A model generated the notes under the pieces. It was not told the origin of the DNA. It was given only the letters and a program-made list of their open reading frames with translations, and did not search any database. Below, piece by piece: positions 17,999-26,495 of a stretch of 64,000 nt of DNA (position 1 is its first letter; each line of letters opens with the position of its first letter). The translations under genes and the position numbers were made by a program. This DNA is from Alloacidobacterium dinghuense (GTDB taxonomy: Bacteria > Acidobacteriota > Terriglobia > Terriglobales > Acidobacteriaceae): the NCBI RefSeq assembly GCF_014274465.1, contig NZ_CP060394.1, forward strand, positions 6,138,001 to 6,202,000, given 5' to 3'.

Positions 17999-19822
17999 TT
18001 ACCGATAACTGGCTGCTTGCATCTCGAACATCTCCGCATACCGTCCATCCAGCGCAATAAGCTGCTGGTGATTGCCTTCTTCCACCAGCCTGCCGCCTTC
18101 GAGCACTACAATGCGGTCTGCCATGCGTACAGTTGAAAAACGATGCGAAATCAACAGCGCCATCTTGCCCTCCGTCAGTTCCGCAAAACGCTCAAAAACT
18201 TCAAGCTCGCTCTTCGCATCCAGCGCCGCTGTGGGCTCGTCCAGAATCAGCAGCTGCGCATCGCGCAGGTAAGCGCGCGCCAGTGCGATCTTCTGCCACT
18301 CGCCGCCTGAGAGATCGACTCCGCCTTCAAAGCGCCGCCCCAGCGTTTGATCATAGCCGTGTTGCAGCTTGGCGACGACGCCCGCAGCAAGGCTCTTCTC
18401 CGCAGCGCTTTCAATCTCTGCCTCGGTATGCGGAAGCTCGACGCGGCCGATCGCAATATTTTCCCGTGCCGTCATCTCATAGCGCATAAAGTCCTGAAAG
18501 ATGACGCCAATCTCCTGGTGAAGATCTTCGAGCGAATATTCGCGCAGGTCGATGCCATCGAGAAGAATCTCACCTTCGGTCGGATCATAAAGCCGTGTAA
18601 TGAGCTTGACGACCGTTGTCTTGCCTTGCCCGTTCTCGCCAATCAGGGCAATGCGCTCACCCGGACGCAGCGTGAAATTGAAGTTCTTTAGCACCTTCCG
18701 TTCCGTGCCCGGATAGGCAAAGGAAACATTGTGGAACTCAAATCCCAGCCGCACGGGCCGCGGCGCCGGAAGCGCATGCGGCTTTGACTGCACCATCGGC
18801 TTCATCTCAAAGAAAGCAATCAGATCCGTCAGGAACAGAGCCTGATCCGCTATGCCGGACGCGGTCGAGAAGACCTGCTGCAGGTTCGAACTGGCCTGCA
18901 CAATCGCATTGGTGATGAAGTAAAACGTTCCGATGTTGTAATACCCATGCACCGCGCGCCAGATCACATACGCATAGGAGCCATAATAGCCGAGGGTCCC
19001 CAGAATGCCGAGCAGTCCGCCGCCAATCAGCTTCTTGCGCGAGAGCGCTATGTTCTCTTTGTAGATCTGCTCCGAAAGACCGGCAAAGCGGCTCGTCAGA
19101 TACTCATTCAGATTAAAGAGTTTCAGTTCCTTCGCAGCTTCTTTGCTCCCACCCACCTGCCGCAGATAATCCATTAACCGTTTCGCCGGGGTCTGATGAA
19201 AGTTCTTCGCATATCCCAGAAAAGCAAAATGCGTCTCGCCCAGAAATGAGGGGATGATGCCGAGGGCAAGCAGCACCATCAGCCAGGGCGAGTAGTAGAG
19301 CAGCGTTATGGTGAAAACCAGGGTCGTGATGATCTGCTGGAAGAGCCGTCCCATCTGCTGAATCAGAACCAGCCGGTCCGTTGCCTGGACCCGTGCGCGT
19401 TCCAGCCTGTCGTAGTAAACCGGGTCTTCGTATGTCGTCAGATCAAGCTGCGCTGCCTGCCGCATGACCTCGATGCTCACGTGGTGGCTGTAGCGGTCAG
19501 CCAGCAGGGAATCGAAGTAGTCGATAGTCCGCGTCAGGATTCCTGTCAGAACAGCCAGTCCGACTTCCAGCGCGACAATCCACCAGAAGTGATCCGGCAG
19601 ACCTTGATGCCGCAAAACATGCTCGACGCCGTTGATGATCCAGGCCGCTACCTTGGCAATCGCCCATGGCATCATGGCGACAAAAACGCGCAGAATCAGC
19701 CCCCACGCCACTACTTGCGGCCCGGATTCCCAAAGAATCTTCAGGACCGGCGGCACGTTTTTCAGCGCACGAATGCGGTCGCCCCATGCATTCTGCGGGC
19801 TTGCGTTTTGGCTTTGGCTCAT
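17999..19822 (-). CDS. ABC exporter half-transporter (fused permease and ATPase)
   Basis: 607 aa. The N-terminal half has about six membrane helices; the C-terminal half is an ATPase with Walker A GENGQGKTT, Q-loop VIFQDFMRYE, signature LSGGEWQ, Walker B LLILDEPTAALD and the H-loop His in LLISHRFSTV. It would work as a homodimer exporting lipid, peptide or glycan. It is directly upstream of the glucan-synthase-like gene on the same strand with a 14-bp gap, the same partnership as ndvA-ndvB/chvA-chvB, where the ABC protein exports cyclic beta-glucan. That substrate is inferred from context only; the sequence itself is a general exporter. Confidence 0.85.
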   Translation of the reverse strand: MSQSQNASPQNAWGDRIRALKNVPPVLKILWESGPQVVAWGLILRVFVAMMPWAIAKVAAWIINGVEHVLRHQGLPDHFWWIVALEVGLAVLTGILTRTIDYFDSLLADRYSHHVSIEVMRQAAQLDLTTYEDPVYYDRLERARVQATDRLVLIQQMGRLFQQIITTLVFTITLLYYSPWLMVLLALGIIPSFLGETHFAFLGYAKNFHQTPAKRLMDYLRQVGGSKEAAKELKLFNLNEYLTSRFAGLSEQIYKENIALSRKKLIGGGLLGILGTLGYYGSYAYVIWRAVHGYYNIGTFYFITNAIVQASSNLQQVFSTASGIADQALFLTDLIAFFEMKPMVQSKPHALPAPRPVRLGFEFHNVSFAYPGTERKVLKNFNFTLRPGERIALIGENGQGKTTVVKLITRLYDPTEGEILLDGIDLREYSLEDLHQEIGVIFQDFMRYEMTARENIAIGRVELPHTEAEIESAAEKSLAAGVVAKLQHGYDQTLGRRFEGGVDLSGGEWQKIALARAYLRDAQLLILDEPTAALDAKSELEVFERFAELTEGKMALLISHRFSTVRMADRIVVLEGGRLVEEGNHQQLIALDGRYAEMFEMQAASYR

Positions 19823-20201
19823 GGGTCAGATACACCACCCCATCCGCGCAAGGCATCCGCCATCATGCGAACCGTCCGAGGTGAGTATCTTGTTCAGATG
19901 CAAGCTCCTCTGCCTATGTTGTTTACGGCTCTCCGCAGATGGCACATTTGTTGGCCACTTTTAGTCTCGCTAAGTCCTTGTTTTTGCGGCTTATTCATGG
20001 GAAATTCGCCCAATTGTAACAATTCACTGGGAATCTAGAGCAGGACTGGCTACGCCCCATCGCTGAAGACATTGCAGTTTGCCACTTACAGGCATTGCAC
20101 TACGTGTGTCCTCGGCCATGGGGTGGTTCGTATGCACAATCCTCGCATTAAGTCTTGCAAATACAAAGAGATAGAAGAACCCGTTGTTAAAGAGAGGTCA
20201 A
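19823..20201. other. Divergent intergenic region before the porin gene
   Basis: 379 bp between the minus-strand ABC gene and the porin gene. No convincing gene. The part from about 19960 is AT-richer and should hold the porin promoter. AGAGAGG seven bases before ATG 20202 is a good ribosome-binding site. Confidence 0.4.
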
Positions 20202-22070
20202 ATGAAAACGAATTTGAAAGCGCTGGCGAGTTTCGTGCTGGCATCGGCCGTGGTCGCCGGATACGCACAAACCGCCACCACCCCGACGGTGCACGCGGCC
20301 AAAAAGAAGGCCGCTCCCGCCAAGCCTTCGGTGGAATCGCAGATTGAAGCGCTTCGCGACCAGATGAATTCACAGAATTCGCAGATCCAGGTGTTGAAGC
20401 AGCAGCTTTCTGACCGCGATTCGCAACTACGGCAGGCACAAGATGCCGCCTCCCAAGCACAGGCCGCAGCTGCCCAGGCGCAACAGGCCGCTCAGGCCCA
20501 GCAGGCAGCAATCGGTGAAAACACCCAGGCCGTTGCCAGTCTGCAGGGATCGGTTACCGATCTGAAGACCAACACCCAGTCCATCGTGACCACGGTGCAG
20601 GACCAGCAGGCTCAGGTCAAGAAGCAGATCGAGAACCCCGACGCGATTCACTTCAAGGGAATTACGCTTTCGCCAACGGGCAGCTTTATTGAAGCTGCGA
20701 CCGTTTACCGCAACCGTGCTCTGGCCTCCGATATCAACACGCCGTTCAGTTCGATTCCGTATGCAGGCGCTGACAATGCCAACATTTCCGAGTTCTACGG
20801 AACTGGCCGCCAGTCCCGTATCGCCCTTCAGGCTGAAGGCAAGCTGGACGACTGGACGCTGCGTGGCTACTGGGAAGCTGACTGGCTCGGCACCGGCGTG
20901 ACCTCGAACAACAACGAAAGCAACAGCTATGTGTTGCGTCAGCGCCAGCTCTGGGCTGAGGCAGAATCCAGGAGTGGCTGGGTCTTCACTGCCGGTCAGC
21001 AGTGGAGTCTCGCGACTGAGGACAGGGTTGGAATTGTCAACACGACCGAAGTCCTGCCGCAAACCATCGACGCAGCGTATAACGCCGGCTTCGTATGGGA
21101 ACGTCAGTACGGCGCTCGCATCGTCAAGAATTTCCATGACGGACTCTGGGCTGGTATCTCGGTCGAAAATCCGCAGACCCTCACCCCAAGCTGCGCGGGG
21201 ACCGGAACCAAATCTGATGGTACAACGCCGCTGACCTGCCCCAACAACTACCTGATCGGAGCCACCGGCACCAATGGCGGTCTCTACAATGGTGCGGGAC
21301 AGCCGGGTGCGTCTTCTTCGTCTCCGGTTACAACCTACTCCTACAACCTGGCCCCCGATATGATCGCCAAAGTCGTCTACGAGAATCCGAAGTTCGGCCA
21401 CTATGAACTCTTTGGCATTGCCCGGTTCTTCCGTGATCGCGTTTATCCGAACTCTACCTCGACGACAGTTCCCACCGGAACAGGCGCCTACAATGACGCG
21501 ACCGTCGGCGGCGGTATCGGCGGCAGCGCATATGTCCCGGCGACCAAGTATTTCCATGTTGGTCTCAGCGGACTGTACGGCGATGGCACCAACCGCTACG
21601 GCGCCAGTCAGCTGCCTGACGCGACCATCCGTCCTTCGGGCCAACTCGCTCTGCTGCACGGCTACTCTGCCCTCAGCACGGTGGTCTTCCACGCCTCGCC
21701 TCGCCTGGATGTCTACTTTAACGGCGGCATCGACGGCAGCTTCCGGAATTACTTCCAGGATCAGAACGGCTACATTGGCTATGGCCTTTATGGCACGCAG
21801 GACAAAGGCTGCGGCATCGAGGTCGCTCCCGGAACTGCCCCGCAGGTCGGCTATCAGCCGTCAGCTCCTGCCAATTGCGGCAGCCCCACCAAGAACGAGC
21901 AGGAGTACACTCTCGGCTACTGGTATGACTTCTACCGTGGACCGAAGGGTCGCTTCCGTCAGGGCATTCAGTACAGCTACATCGGACGCTATGGCTGGTC
22001 CGGTGCAAATGGCACTCCGAAGGGCAACGAAAACGAGCTCTACACCTCGTTCCGTTACTTCCTGCCGTAA
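20202..22070 (+). CDS. DcaP-like outer-membrane porin with periplasmic coiled coil
   Basis: About 622 aa from ATG 20202, chosen over the longer frame at 20184 because AGAGAGG precedes it. A signal peptide ends near VVAGYAQT. A low-complexity Lys/Ala/Pro linker is followed by a coiled coil at about residues 40-120 rich in Gln, Ala and Ser (QIEALRDQMNSQNSQ; AQQAAQAQQAA). The rest alternates polar and aromatic residues as beta strands (WTLRGYWEADWLG) and ends in an aromatic-terminated strand, SFRYFLP, consistent with an outer-membrane barrel. DcaP of Acinetobacter has the same coiled coil plus 16-strand layout and takes up anionic solutes. A strong terminator follows. Confidence 0.75.
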   Translation: MKTNLKALASFVLASAVVAGYAQTATTPTVHAAKKKAAPAKPSVESQIEALRDQMNSQNSQIQVLKQQLSDRDSQLRQAQDAASQAQAAAAQAQQAAQAQQAAIGENTQAVASLQGSVTDLKTNTQSIVTTVQDQQAQVKKQIENPDAIHFKGITLSPTGSFIEAATVYRNRALASDINTPFSSIPYAGADNANISEFYGTGRQSRIALQAEGKLDDWTLRGYWEADWLGTGVTSNNNESNSYVLRQRQLWAEAESRSGWVFTAGQQWSLATEDRVGIVNTTEVLPQTIDAAYNAGFVWERQYGARIVKNFHDGLWAGISVENPQTLTPSCAGTGTKSDGTTPLTCPNNYLIGATGTNGGLYNGAGQPGASSSSPVTTYSYNLAPDMIAKVVYENPKFGHYELFGIARFFRDRVYPNSTSTTVPTGTGAYNDATVGGGIGGSAYVPATKYFHVGLSGLYGDGTNRYGASQLPDATIRPSGQLALLHGYSALSTVVFHASPRLDVYFNGGIDGSFRNYFQDQNGYIGYGLYGTQDKGCGIEVAPGTAPQVGYQPSAPANCGSPTKNEQEYTLGYWYDFYRGPKGRFRQGIQYSYIGRYGWSGANGTPKGNENELYTSFRYFLP

Positions 22071-22092
22071 GCTGCCGGATGGCAACAACTCG

Positions 22093-22122
22093 AAGGGCAT
22101 CCAGCAATGGATGCCCTTTTTA
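22093..22122 (+). terminator. Rho-independent terminator of the porin gene
   Basis: AAGGGCATCC (22093-22102) pairs with GGATGCCCTT (22109-22118) around AGCAAT and runs into a T-rich tract. It begins 23 bases after the porin stop codon. Confidence 0.85.
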
Positions 22123-22130
22123 TTTCCAGC

Positions 22131-22165
22131 AAAAAAGCGCCGCTACGGAAGAGCCGCAGCGGCGC
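22131..22165 (-). terminator. GC-rich hairpin with minus-strand U tract
   Basis: GCGCCGCT (22137-22144) pairs with AGCGGCGC (22158-22165). Read on the minus strand it is followed by six U residues, the form of an intrinsic terminator. No minus-strand gene ends here, so it may block antisense transcription into the porin gene or protect its mRNA. Confidence 0.5.
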
Positions 22166-22285
22166 GCCAGTTCTATACAACGGAAGATCATACCGCCGTG
22201 CTTTTTCTTTGACCAGTTGTCGTCACGAATGCCCTTTGCTGGTACAACAAATCCGGATTTTCTTTCAGTGATGGTCTAATAGTCC

Positions 22286-24004
22286 ATGCTCATTTCAGCA
22301 CGTCGAAACCTTCTGAGCTTCCTTGTCCTCACTCTCTGGCTTGCGTCGAGTGGATGCAACTCCCAAACAGCAGCCCCGCCGCAACCCCAAAGCAGCAATA
22401 GCAATAGCAACATCGATCTGCCGGCAGTCTCTTCGCGCCTGCATCAGATCGCCGACAGCGGCAACCTCGCCGACCTGCACTGGCCCAATTTCACCGACTA
22501 TCGCCTGCATTTTGTGCACATCTACGAGGCGTCAAACTTCGCTCCCGTCTGGCTCAATAGCGGCAAGCCGACGCCGCAGGCCCTCGCCGTCATCCAGGCG
22601 CTCCAGGCCAGCAAGCAAAAAGGGTTGAACCCGGATGATTACGACGCGTCGCGCTGGACCGATCGCCTGCAATCACTCAACGGCTCGCCCACACCCGACA
22701 CGCTGGCGCGCTTCGACGCCGCACTTACTGTAGGCGTAATGCGCTACATCTCCGACCTGCACATCGGCCGCGTAAATCCGAAGCACTTCAATTTCGGCAT
22801 CGATATTGAGCAGAAGAAGTATGATCTTCCGCAATTTGTAACAACCAAAGTGATAAACGCGGCAAACGTGCAGAGCGTACTCGACGGAGTCGAGCCTCCC
22901 TACGACGGTTACCGGCACACCGAAGATGCTTTGCATCACTACATGCAGCTGGCCGATCAGGGCGATGGTCCTGCCGTGCCTGATGTCACAAAGACAATAT
23001 CCCCGGGCGATGCTTACCCCGGCGTCAGTCAACTCGTGCAGCGTCTCCATCTCTTCGGCGACCTTCGCGCCGATACGCCGGTCGACGCCAATTCGCCCAC
23101 CTATTCCGGATCCATGGTCGACGGCGTCAAGACCTTCCAGTCGCGCCATGGCCTCGCCGTGACCGGCAAGATCGATAAGGACACGATTCGCCAGCTCAAC
23201 ACGCCGCTCGCCTTCCGCGTCAGCCAGTTGCAGGATGCGCTGGAGCGCTGGCGCTGGCTGCCGCCGCAGTTTCCGCAGCCTCCGATTGTGGCGAACATTC
23301 CCGAATTCATCGTGCGCGCCTACGGTCCGAATCAGAAGGTAGCCTTCGCCAGCAACGTGGTTGTGGGCAAAGCGCTCCGTACTCAGACGCCAGTCTTTGC
23401 CAACACGATGAAATACATCGTCTTCCGCCCCTACTGGAATGTCCCGACAGGTATCGTGCGCGGGGAAATCATTCCTGGCATCACCCGCGATCGCAGCTAC
23501 ATCAGCAAGAAGAATTTCGAGGTCACCGATTTCAACGGTAAGGTCATCACCGATGGCCCCGTCAGCGACGAAGTCCTCGCCCAGCTTCGCGCCGGGAAGC
23601 TGACGGTTCGCCAGAAACCAGGGCCAACGAACTCGCTCGGGCTGATCAAGCTCATGTTCCCGAATGAGTACAACGTTTATCTGCACAGCACGCCCGCCCA
23701 ACAACTCTTCTCGCAGTCGCGCCGCGATTTCAGCCACGGATGCGTGCGTGTCGAAAAACCGGCGGAACTCGCAGCCTACGTCCTGCGCAACCAGCCGCCG
23801 TGGACGCTCGAAAAAGTGCAACAAGCCATGCAATCAGGCCCGGACAATCAGCAGGTCAACCTGACGACGCCCGTCCCAGTGCTTATTCTGTATGTGACGG
23901 CAGTCGTCGAAGAGGACGGTACCGTACACTTCTTCAACGACATCTACGGCTACGACAAGACGCTTGAAGCCGTATTGGCGAAGGGCCAACCCTACCCCGG
24001 CTAA
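22286..24004 (+). CDS. L,D-transpeptidase lipoprotein (YcbB/LdtD type) with peptidoglycan-binding domain
   Basis: 572 aa. The N-terminus is a lipoprotein signal (LTLWLASSGC), then a Gln/Ser-rich linker. A scaffold domain covers about residues 45-230, a peptidoglycan-binding repeat about 255-310 (VKTFQSRHGLAVTGKIDKDT), and a YkuD catalytic domain about 340-530. The active site is in FSHGCVRVEKP, supplying the catalytic Cys and the preceding His. Size and domain order match the YcbB group, which makes 3-3 cross-links in peptidoglycan from tetrapeptide donors. It would act in the periplasm, tethered to a membrane. It stands alone, bounded by terminator-like hairpins. Confidence 0.9.
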   Translation: MLISARRNLLSFLVLTLWLASSGCNSQTAAPPQPQSSNSNSNIDLPAVSSRLHQIADSGNLADLHWPNFTDYRLHFVHIYEASNFAPVWLNSGKPTPQALAVIQALQASKQKGLNPDDYDASRWTDRLQSLNGSPTPDTLARFDAALTVGVMRYISDLHIGRVNPKHFNFGIDIEQKKYDLPQFVTTKVINAANVQSVLDGVEPPYDGYRHTEDALHHYMQLADQGDGPAVPDVTKTISPGDAYPGVSQLVQRLHLFGDLRADTPVDANSPTYSGSMVDGVKTFQSRHGLAVTGKIDKDTIRQLNTPLAFRVSQLQDALERWRWLPPQFPQPPIVANIPEFIVRAYGPNQKVAFASNVVVGKALRTQTPVFANTMKYIVFRPYWNVPTGIVRGEIIPGITRDRSYISKKNFEVTDFNGKVITDGPVSDEVLAQLRAGKLTVRQKPGPTNSLGLIKLMFPNEYNVYLHSTPAQQLFSQSRRDFSHGCVRVEKPAELAAYVLRNQPPWTLEKVQQAMQSGPDNQQVNLTTPVPVLILYVTAVVEEDGTVHFFNDIYGYDKTLEAVLAKGQPYPG

Positions 24005-24014
24005 AGGATGAAAA

Positions 24015-24080
24015 GCGCCTCACCCTCAATGGACGAGGCGCTGTCATCCTGACCCTGAACGCAGTGAAGGGAAGGATCTG
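24015..24080. repeat. Stem-loop plus GTCATYCTGA-type extragenic repeat
   Basis: GCGCCTC (24015-24021) pairs with GAGGCGC (24035-24041); on the minus strand it runs into UUUU. Directly after it, 24043-24080 contains a GTCATCCTGA...GGAAGGATCTGC unit. A related unit lies at 57236-57268. Such units recur in acidobacterial intergenic DNA, to my knowledge; the two copies here are seen directly. Confidence 0.5.
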
Positions 24081-24205
24081 CTTTTCTAGACAGGGGCACG
24101 AAAATGGCGCGCCCCATCCTTTCGCGCAATTGGGAAAGGGTGGGAGAGCATAATTTATATTGCCTCCGAGGCCAAATGGCGCAATAATAAAGCCAGGTGG
24201 CCATC

Positions 24206-24640
24206 ATGTCCGTAGCTGAAATTGCCGAAGTCCTCGGCGGCAACAAGACCTTCAAGCACGCAGTCAGGAATTCTGACGACTTGGCCACATCCATCCGTGC
24301 TGGTTTGCCAGCGACCATCATCTCCGTGTTGGCTGAGAGGCTGACGTTGCACCGGCTCGACGTGGCGAAGCATCTGGGGATTCCGCCGCGGACGCTGACG
24401 CGGAGATTGTCCCGGCACGCCCGCCTCACCGTCGACGAGTCGGACCGCGCCGCCCGCATGGCAAGAATCATTGCCCTGGCGACGGAAGTCCTCGGAGCAA
24501 ATGAGAAGGCAGCCTCATGGCTGCGCACCCCAAATCGCGCCCTGGGAGGCAGGCAGCCGATCGATGAGATTGCAACCGATCCCGGTTACAGATCTGTCGA
24601 AGAGGTGCTCTACGCCATCGCGTACGGTATGTACAGCTAA
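24206..24640 (+). CDS. Xre/MbcA/ParS-family antitoxin
   Basis: About 144 aa from ATG 24206 with AGGTGG eight bases upstream; a GTG at 24197 would add three residues. The N-terminal half is an Xre-like helix-turn-helix (LDVAKHLGIPPRTLTRRL). The C-terminal half is the DUF2384 toxin-binding domain, with the usual W-L..PN-AL-G pattern in ASWLRTPNRALGG and a final EVLYAIAYGMYS helix. It is the antitoxin partner of the RES-domain toxin whose start codon overlaps its stop (TAATG). It would bind its own promoter and block the toxin's active site. Confidence 0.9.
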   Translation: MSVAEIAEVLGGNKTFKHAVRNSDDLATSIRAGLPATIISVLAERLTLHRLDVAKHLGIPPRTLTRRLSRHARLTVDESDRAARMARIIALATEVLGANEKAASWLRTPNRALGGRQPIDEIATDPGYRSVEEVLYAIAYGMYS

Positions 24641-25101
24641 TGCAGGTCTGGAGACTCTGCAGCCAGAAATATCTCTCAAGTGCATTTTCCGGCATAGGCG
24701 GAATGTATGCCTCCCGCAGGTGGAACGAGAAAGGCAATCTCATCGTTTACACGGCGACTTCTCGCGCGCTGGCGGCAATGGAGTATTTCGTGAACCTGGA
24801 GCCGAATCAGGCCCCAAATGATCTGACGATGCTCGAAGCCCATGTGCCGGACGCAGAGGTGGAACAACTGGATCTCAGTCTGTTGCCAAGAAACTGGTTC
24901 GAAATCGACAATCGCGAGTGCCAGAAAATTGGTACCGCATGGCTGAAGAGTCGACGGTCCGTGGGCCTGAAAGTTCCTTCTGTCCCAATTCGAGGAGATT
25001 GGAACGTCCTGCTCAATCCGTCCCACCCAGATTTCAAGCAGGTGTCAATCACATCGCAGGAACCGTTCTTCTACGACGAACGCATGTTCAGGAAACGCTA
25101 G
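24640..25101 (+). CDS. RES-domain toxin (NAD-degrading family)
   Basis: 153 aa, the normal size. The conserved Arg is in QVWRLCSQKY, followed by SGIGGMYASRRWN, the central VYTATSRALAAME segment with Tyr/Thr, Ser and Glu, and a late NPSHPDF segment where such toxins have the second structural half. RES toxins (MbcT, Rv1989c relatives) deplete NAD by phosphorolysis or hydrolysis. The Arg, the Glu and the Ser region all appear intact, so it is probably active. Translational coupling to the antitoxin gene supports a working type II module. Confidence 0.9.
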   Translation: MQVWRLCSQKYLSSAFSGIGGMYASRRWNEKGNLIVYTATSRALAAMEYFVNLEPNQAPNDLTMLEAHVPDAEVEQLDLSLLPRNWFEIDNRECQKIGTAWLKSRRSVGLKVPSVPIRGDWNVLLNPSHPDFKQVSITSQEPFFYDERMFRKR

Positions 25102-25170
25102 GGTAGAAGCACGAGTCCTTATGCGGTGATTATCGCGGTTGCAACGGGCTTTAACTCTGGGATTGGCCTT

Positions 25171-25740
25171 TTACCAGCGCCGCACACGCCCTACATCGAC
25201 ATGCACAAAATCTGACGAGGCATAATACCCAACGCCGCCGCGCTGCATCGAGAGGGCTGCGTCGCGCACCTGCGCGGTGGGAACACCGGGTATGCGGATG
25301 TCAATGGCCTTGGCTTCCATGTGCTGGCTGTGCAGGGCGACGCCGTGGCCGTGCTCGCGCAGATAGTTGTTGCTCCAAGGCGTGCGGTAGCCGCAGACGA
25401 TATCGATCTCACCGTTCGGATGACCGAGCCGCGCCATCAGGTCGTGCAGAAGGTCGAATTCCTTTACGTCGTAGTCTTTTTCGTCGCCTGTGCGATGGTC
25501 GCGCAGAAAGCGATCGAGCTCCGCGACTGCATCCGGCAGGTATTGATTGCCGATCCGATAGACCACGTCGATCCGCTCGCCGGTGTGCAGATGGTAGAGA
25601 CGGAGGCGGTATTGTTCCGGATTGACGGAACCGTCACCGCTCGCGGCGTGCATCGAGGAACCGGCAAAAAGTGTCAGGCCGGCGACAACACCGGCGCAAA
25701 GGAAATTCTTCAATCGCATCTTGCAAATACCAGCCTTCAT
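25171..25740 (-). CDS. Secreted DUF882 / M15-like peptidase (YcbK family)
   Basis: Up to 189 aa; an ATG at 25719 would shorten it by seven residues. A signal peptide is evident (MRLKNFLCAGVVAGLTLFAG). The catalytic zinc motifs are SQHMEAKAIDIR (H-x6-D with an Ala-Ile-Asp) and the final FVHVDVG. Between them GYRTPWSN is the family's substrate loop. YcbK-type proteins are murein endopeptidases or DD-carboxypeptidases of the periplasm; its E. coli namesake gene lies beside the LD-transpeptidase gene ycbB, and here an LD-transpeptidase is only 1.2 kb away with the TA module between them. Confidence 0.85.
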   Translation of the reverse strand: MKAGICKMRLKNFLCAGVVAGLTLFAGSSMHAASGDGSVNPEQYRLRLYHLHTGERIDVVYRIGNQYLPDAVAELDRFLRDHRTGDEKDYDVKEFDLLHDLMARLGHPNGEIDIVCGYRTPWSNNYLREHGHGVALHSQHMEAKAIDIRIPGVPTAQVRDAALSMQRGGVGYYASSDFVHVDVGRVRRW

Positions 25741-26020
25741 TATACGTTCTTAAATGAAAGAAAACGCCGCCGATTTGGCTCAGAAAGCCCCCATCCCGTC
25801 CTGGTTCGTGCCCGCCTGCAAACCCTTGTCCAGCCCTGGAACGGCAAAATAATGAGCTAGATATCTTTGACAGAGGTCGGAGTAGACCTTGGTCCTGCGA
25901 AAGCAGGACGACGGTAGAAGAGCGTGGCTTCAGCCCCGCGTTAGGATCCACAAAGAAAGGGCTTCAGCCCGGGACTGTCTGCTTGCTTTTCCTTTGTCAA
26001 GGGGGTGATCAGCAAAATAA
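25741..26020. repeat. Intergenic DNA with adjacent extragenic hairpins
   Basis: AGGTC/GACCT (25874-25889) and GTCCTGC-GAAA-GCAGGAC (25892-25909, with a GNRA-type loop) are side by side. GGCTTCAGCCCCG and GGGCTTCAGCCCGGG palindromes follow at about 25926 and 25960. These look like REP-type extragenic palindromes. No gene is visible. Confidence 0.45.
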
Positions 26021-26028
26021 TTCGTAAC

Positions 26029-26186
26029 GGTCCCAATATAGCTGACGCATCAAAATCGAACTGAGTGAACAGTAAGTTATAGAATCTGAGCGACTTATAC
26101 TTTTGACAGCACGTTCATTCGGTAAGTGGTATTTGCTTGAAACGCAATAGTTTAGCCTAATCTGATGCGTCAAATATATTGATCCC
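26029..26186 (+). mobile_element. MITE copy 1, 158 bp, with 8-bp target duplication
   Basis: The element begins GGTCCCAATATAGCTGACGC and ends with the inverted TGATGCGTCAAATATATTGATC; the inner 19 bases of each end (CAATATA..TGACGCATCA) match at 17 positions. It is flanked by direct repeats TTCGTAAC at 26021-26028 and 26187-26194. A copy of equal length lies inverted at 57488-57645 with about seven differences by eye. It carries no protein-coding frame, so it must be moved by a transposase elsewhere. An 8-bp duplication fits several IS families and I cannot name the parent. Confidence 0.85.
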
Positions 26187-26194
26187 TTCGTAAC

Positions 26195-26406
26195 TTATTG
26201 AAACGAAGGCTCTAATTCTTGCCTGAATTTGGCGTGTTATTTTGCTAGTGCCGCGAATTATATCGTGCGAGGAAACTCTTGAAACAAGGCGAATAATAGG
26301 CGAATATAAGTACCATAAGGGGAACTCTTGATACCCCTAGATGCTGCGCTTGCATAGAATTTTGTACAAAATGCTGCATCTTACTGGTAATGTTTCGTCA
26401 AATCCT
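26195..26406. other. AT-rich region upstream of the Panacea gene
   Basis: About 210 bp of AT-rich DNA with no gene. It holds direct repeats GGCGAATA (near 26289 and 26301) and two GGRAACTCTTGA units (near 26270 and 26321), candidate regulator sites for the downstream pair. Confidence 0.35.
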
Positions 26407-26490
26407 TATGGAATGGTTTCCATAGGTTTGCCAAGGAGGAAGACCTCCATCCCCCGAGCAGTAGCGACCCTCACCACGTCGCTAAGGAGG
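26407..26490 (+). promoter_or_regulatory. Three nested dyads and strong RBS in the leader of the Panacea gene
   Basis: TATGGAA/TTCCATA (26407-26424), GGAGG-AAGA-CCTCC (26435-26448) and TAGCGAC/GTCGCTA (26462-26484) occur in a row. The last one ends exactly at a full AAGGAGG ribosome-binding site (26484-26490), five bases before the ATG. The second hairpin contains an extra Shine-Dalgarno-like GGAGG. The layout could control translation or hold an operator; which one is unknown. Confidence 0.45.
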
Positions 26491-26495
26491 TTGAT

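Noticed and set aside
20427-21692. 421-codon minus-strand frame
   Set aside because: Antisense shadow of the DcaP-like porin gene.
22673-23833. 386-codon minus-strand frame
   Set aside because: Antisense shadow of the L,D-transpeptidase.
24001-24528. 175-codon minus-strand frame over the antitoxin gene
   Set aside because: The plus strand has an intact antitoxin/RES pair with overlap and ribosome-binding site; the minus frame is Arg/Ser-rich without motifs.
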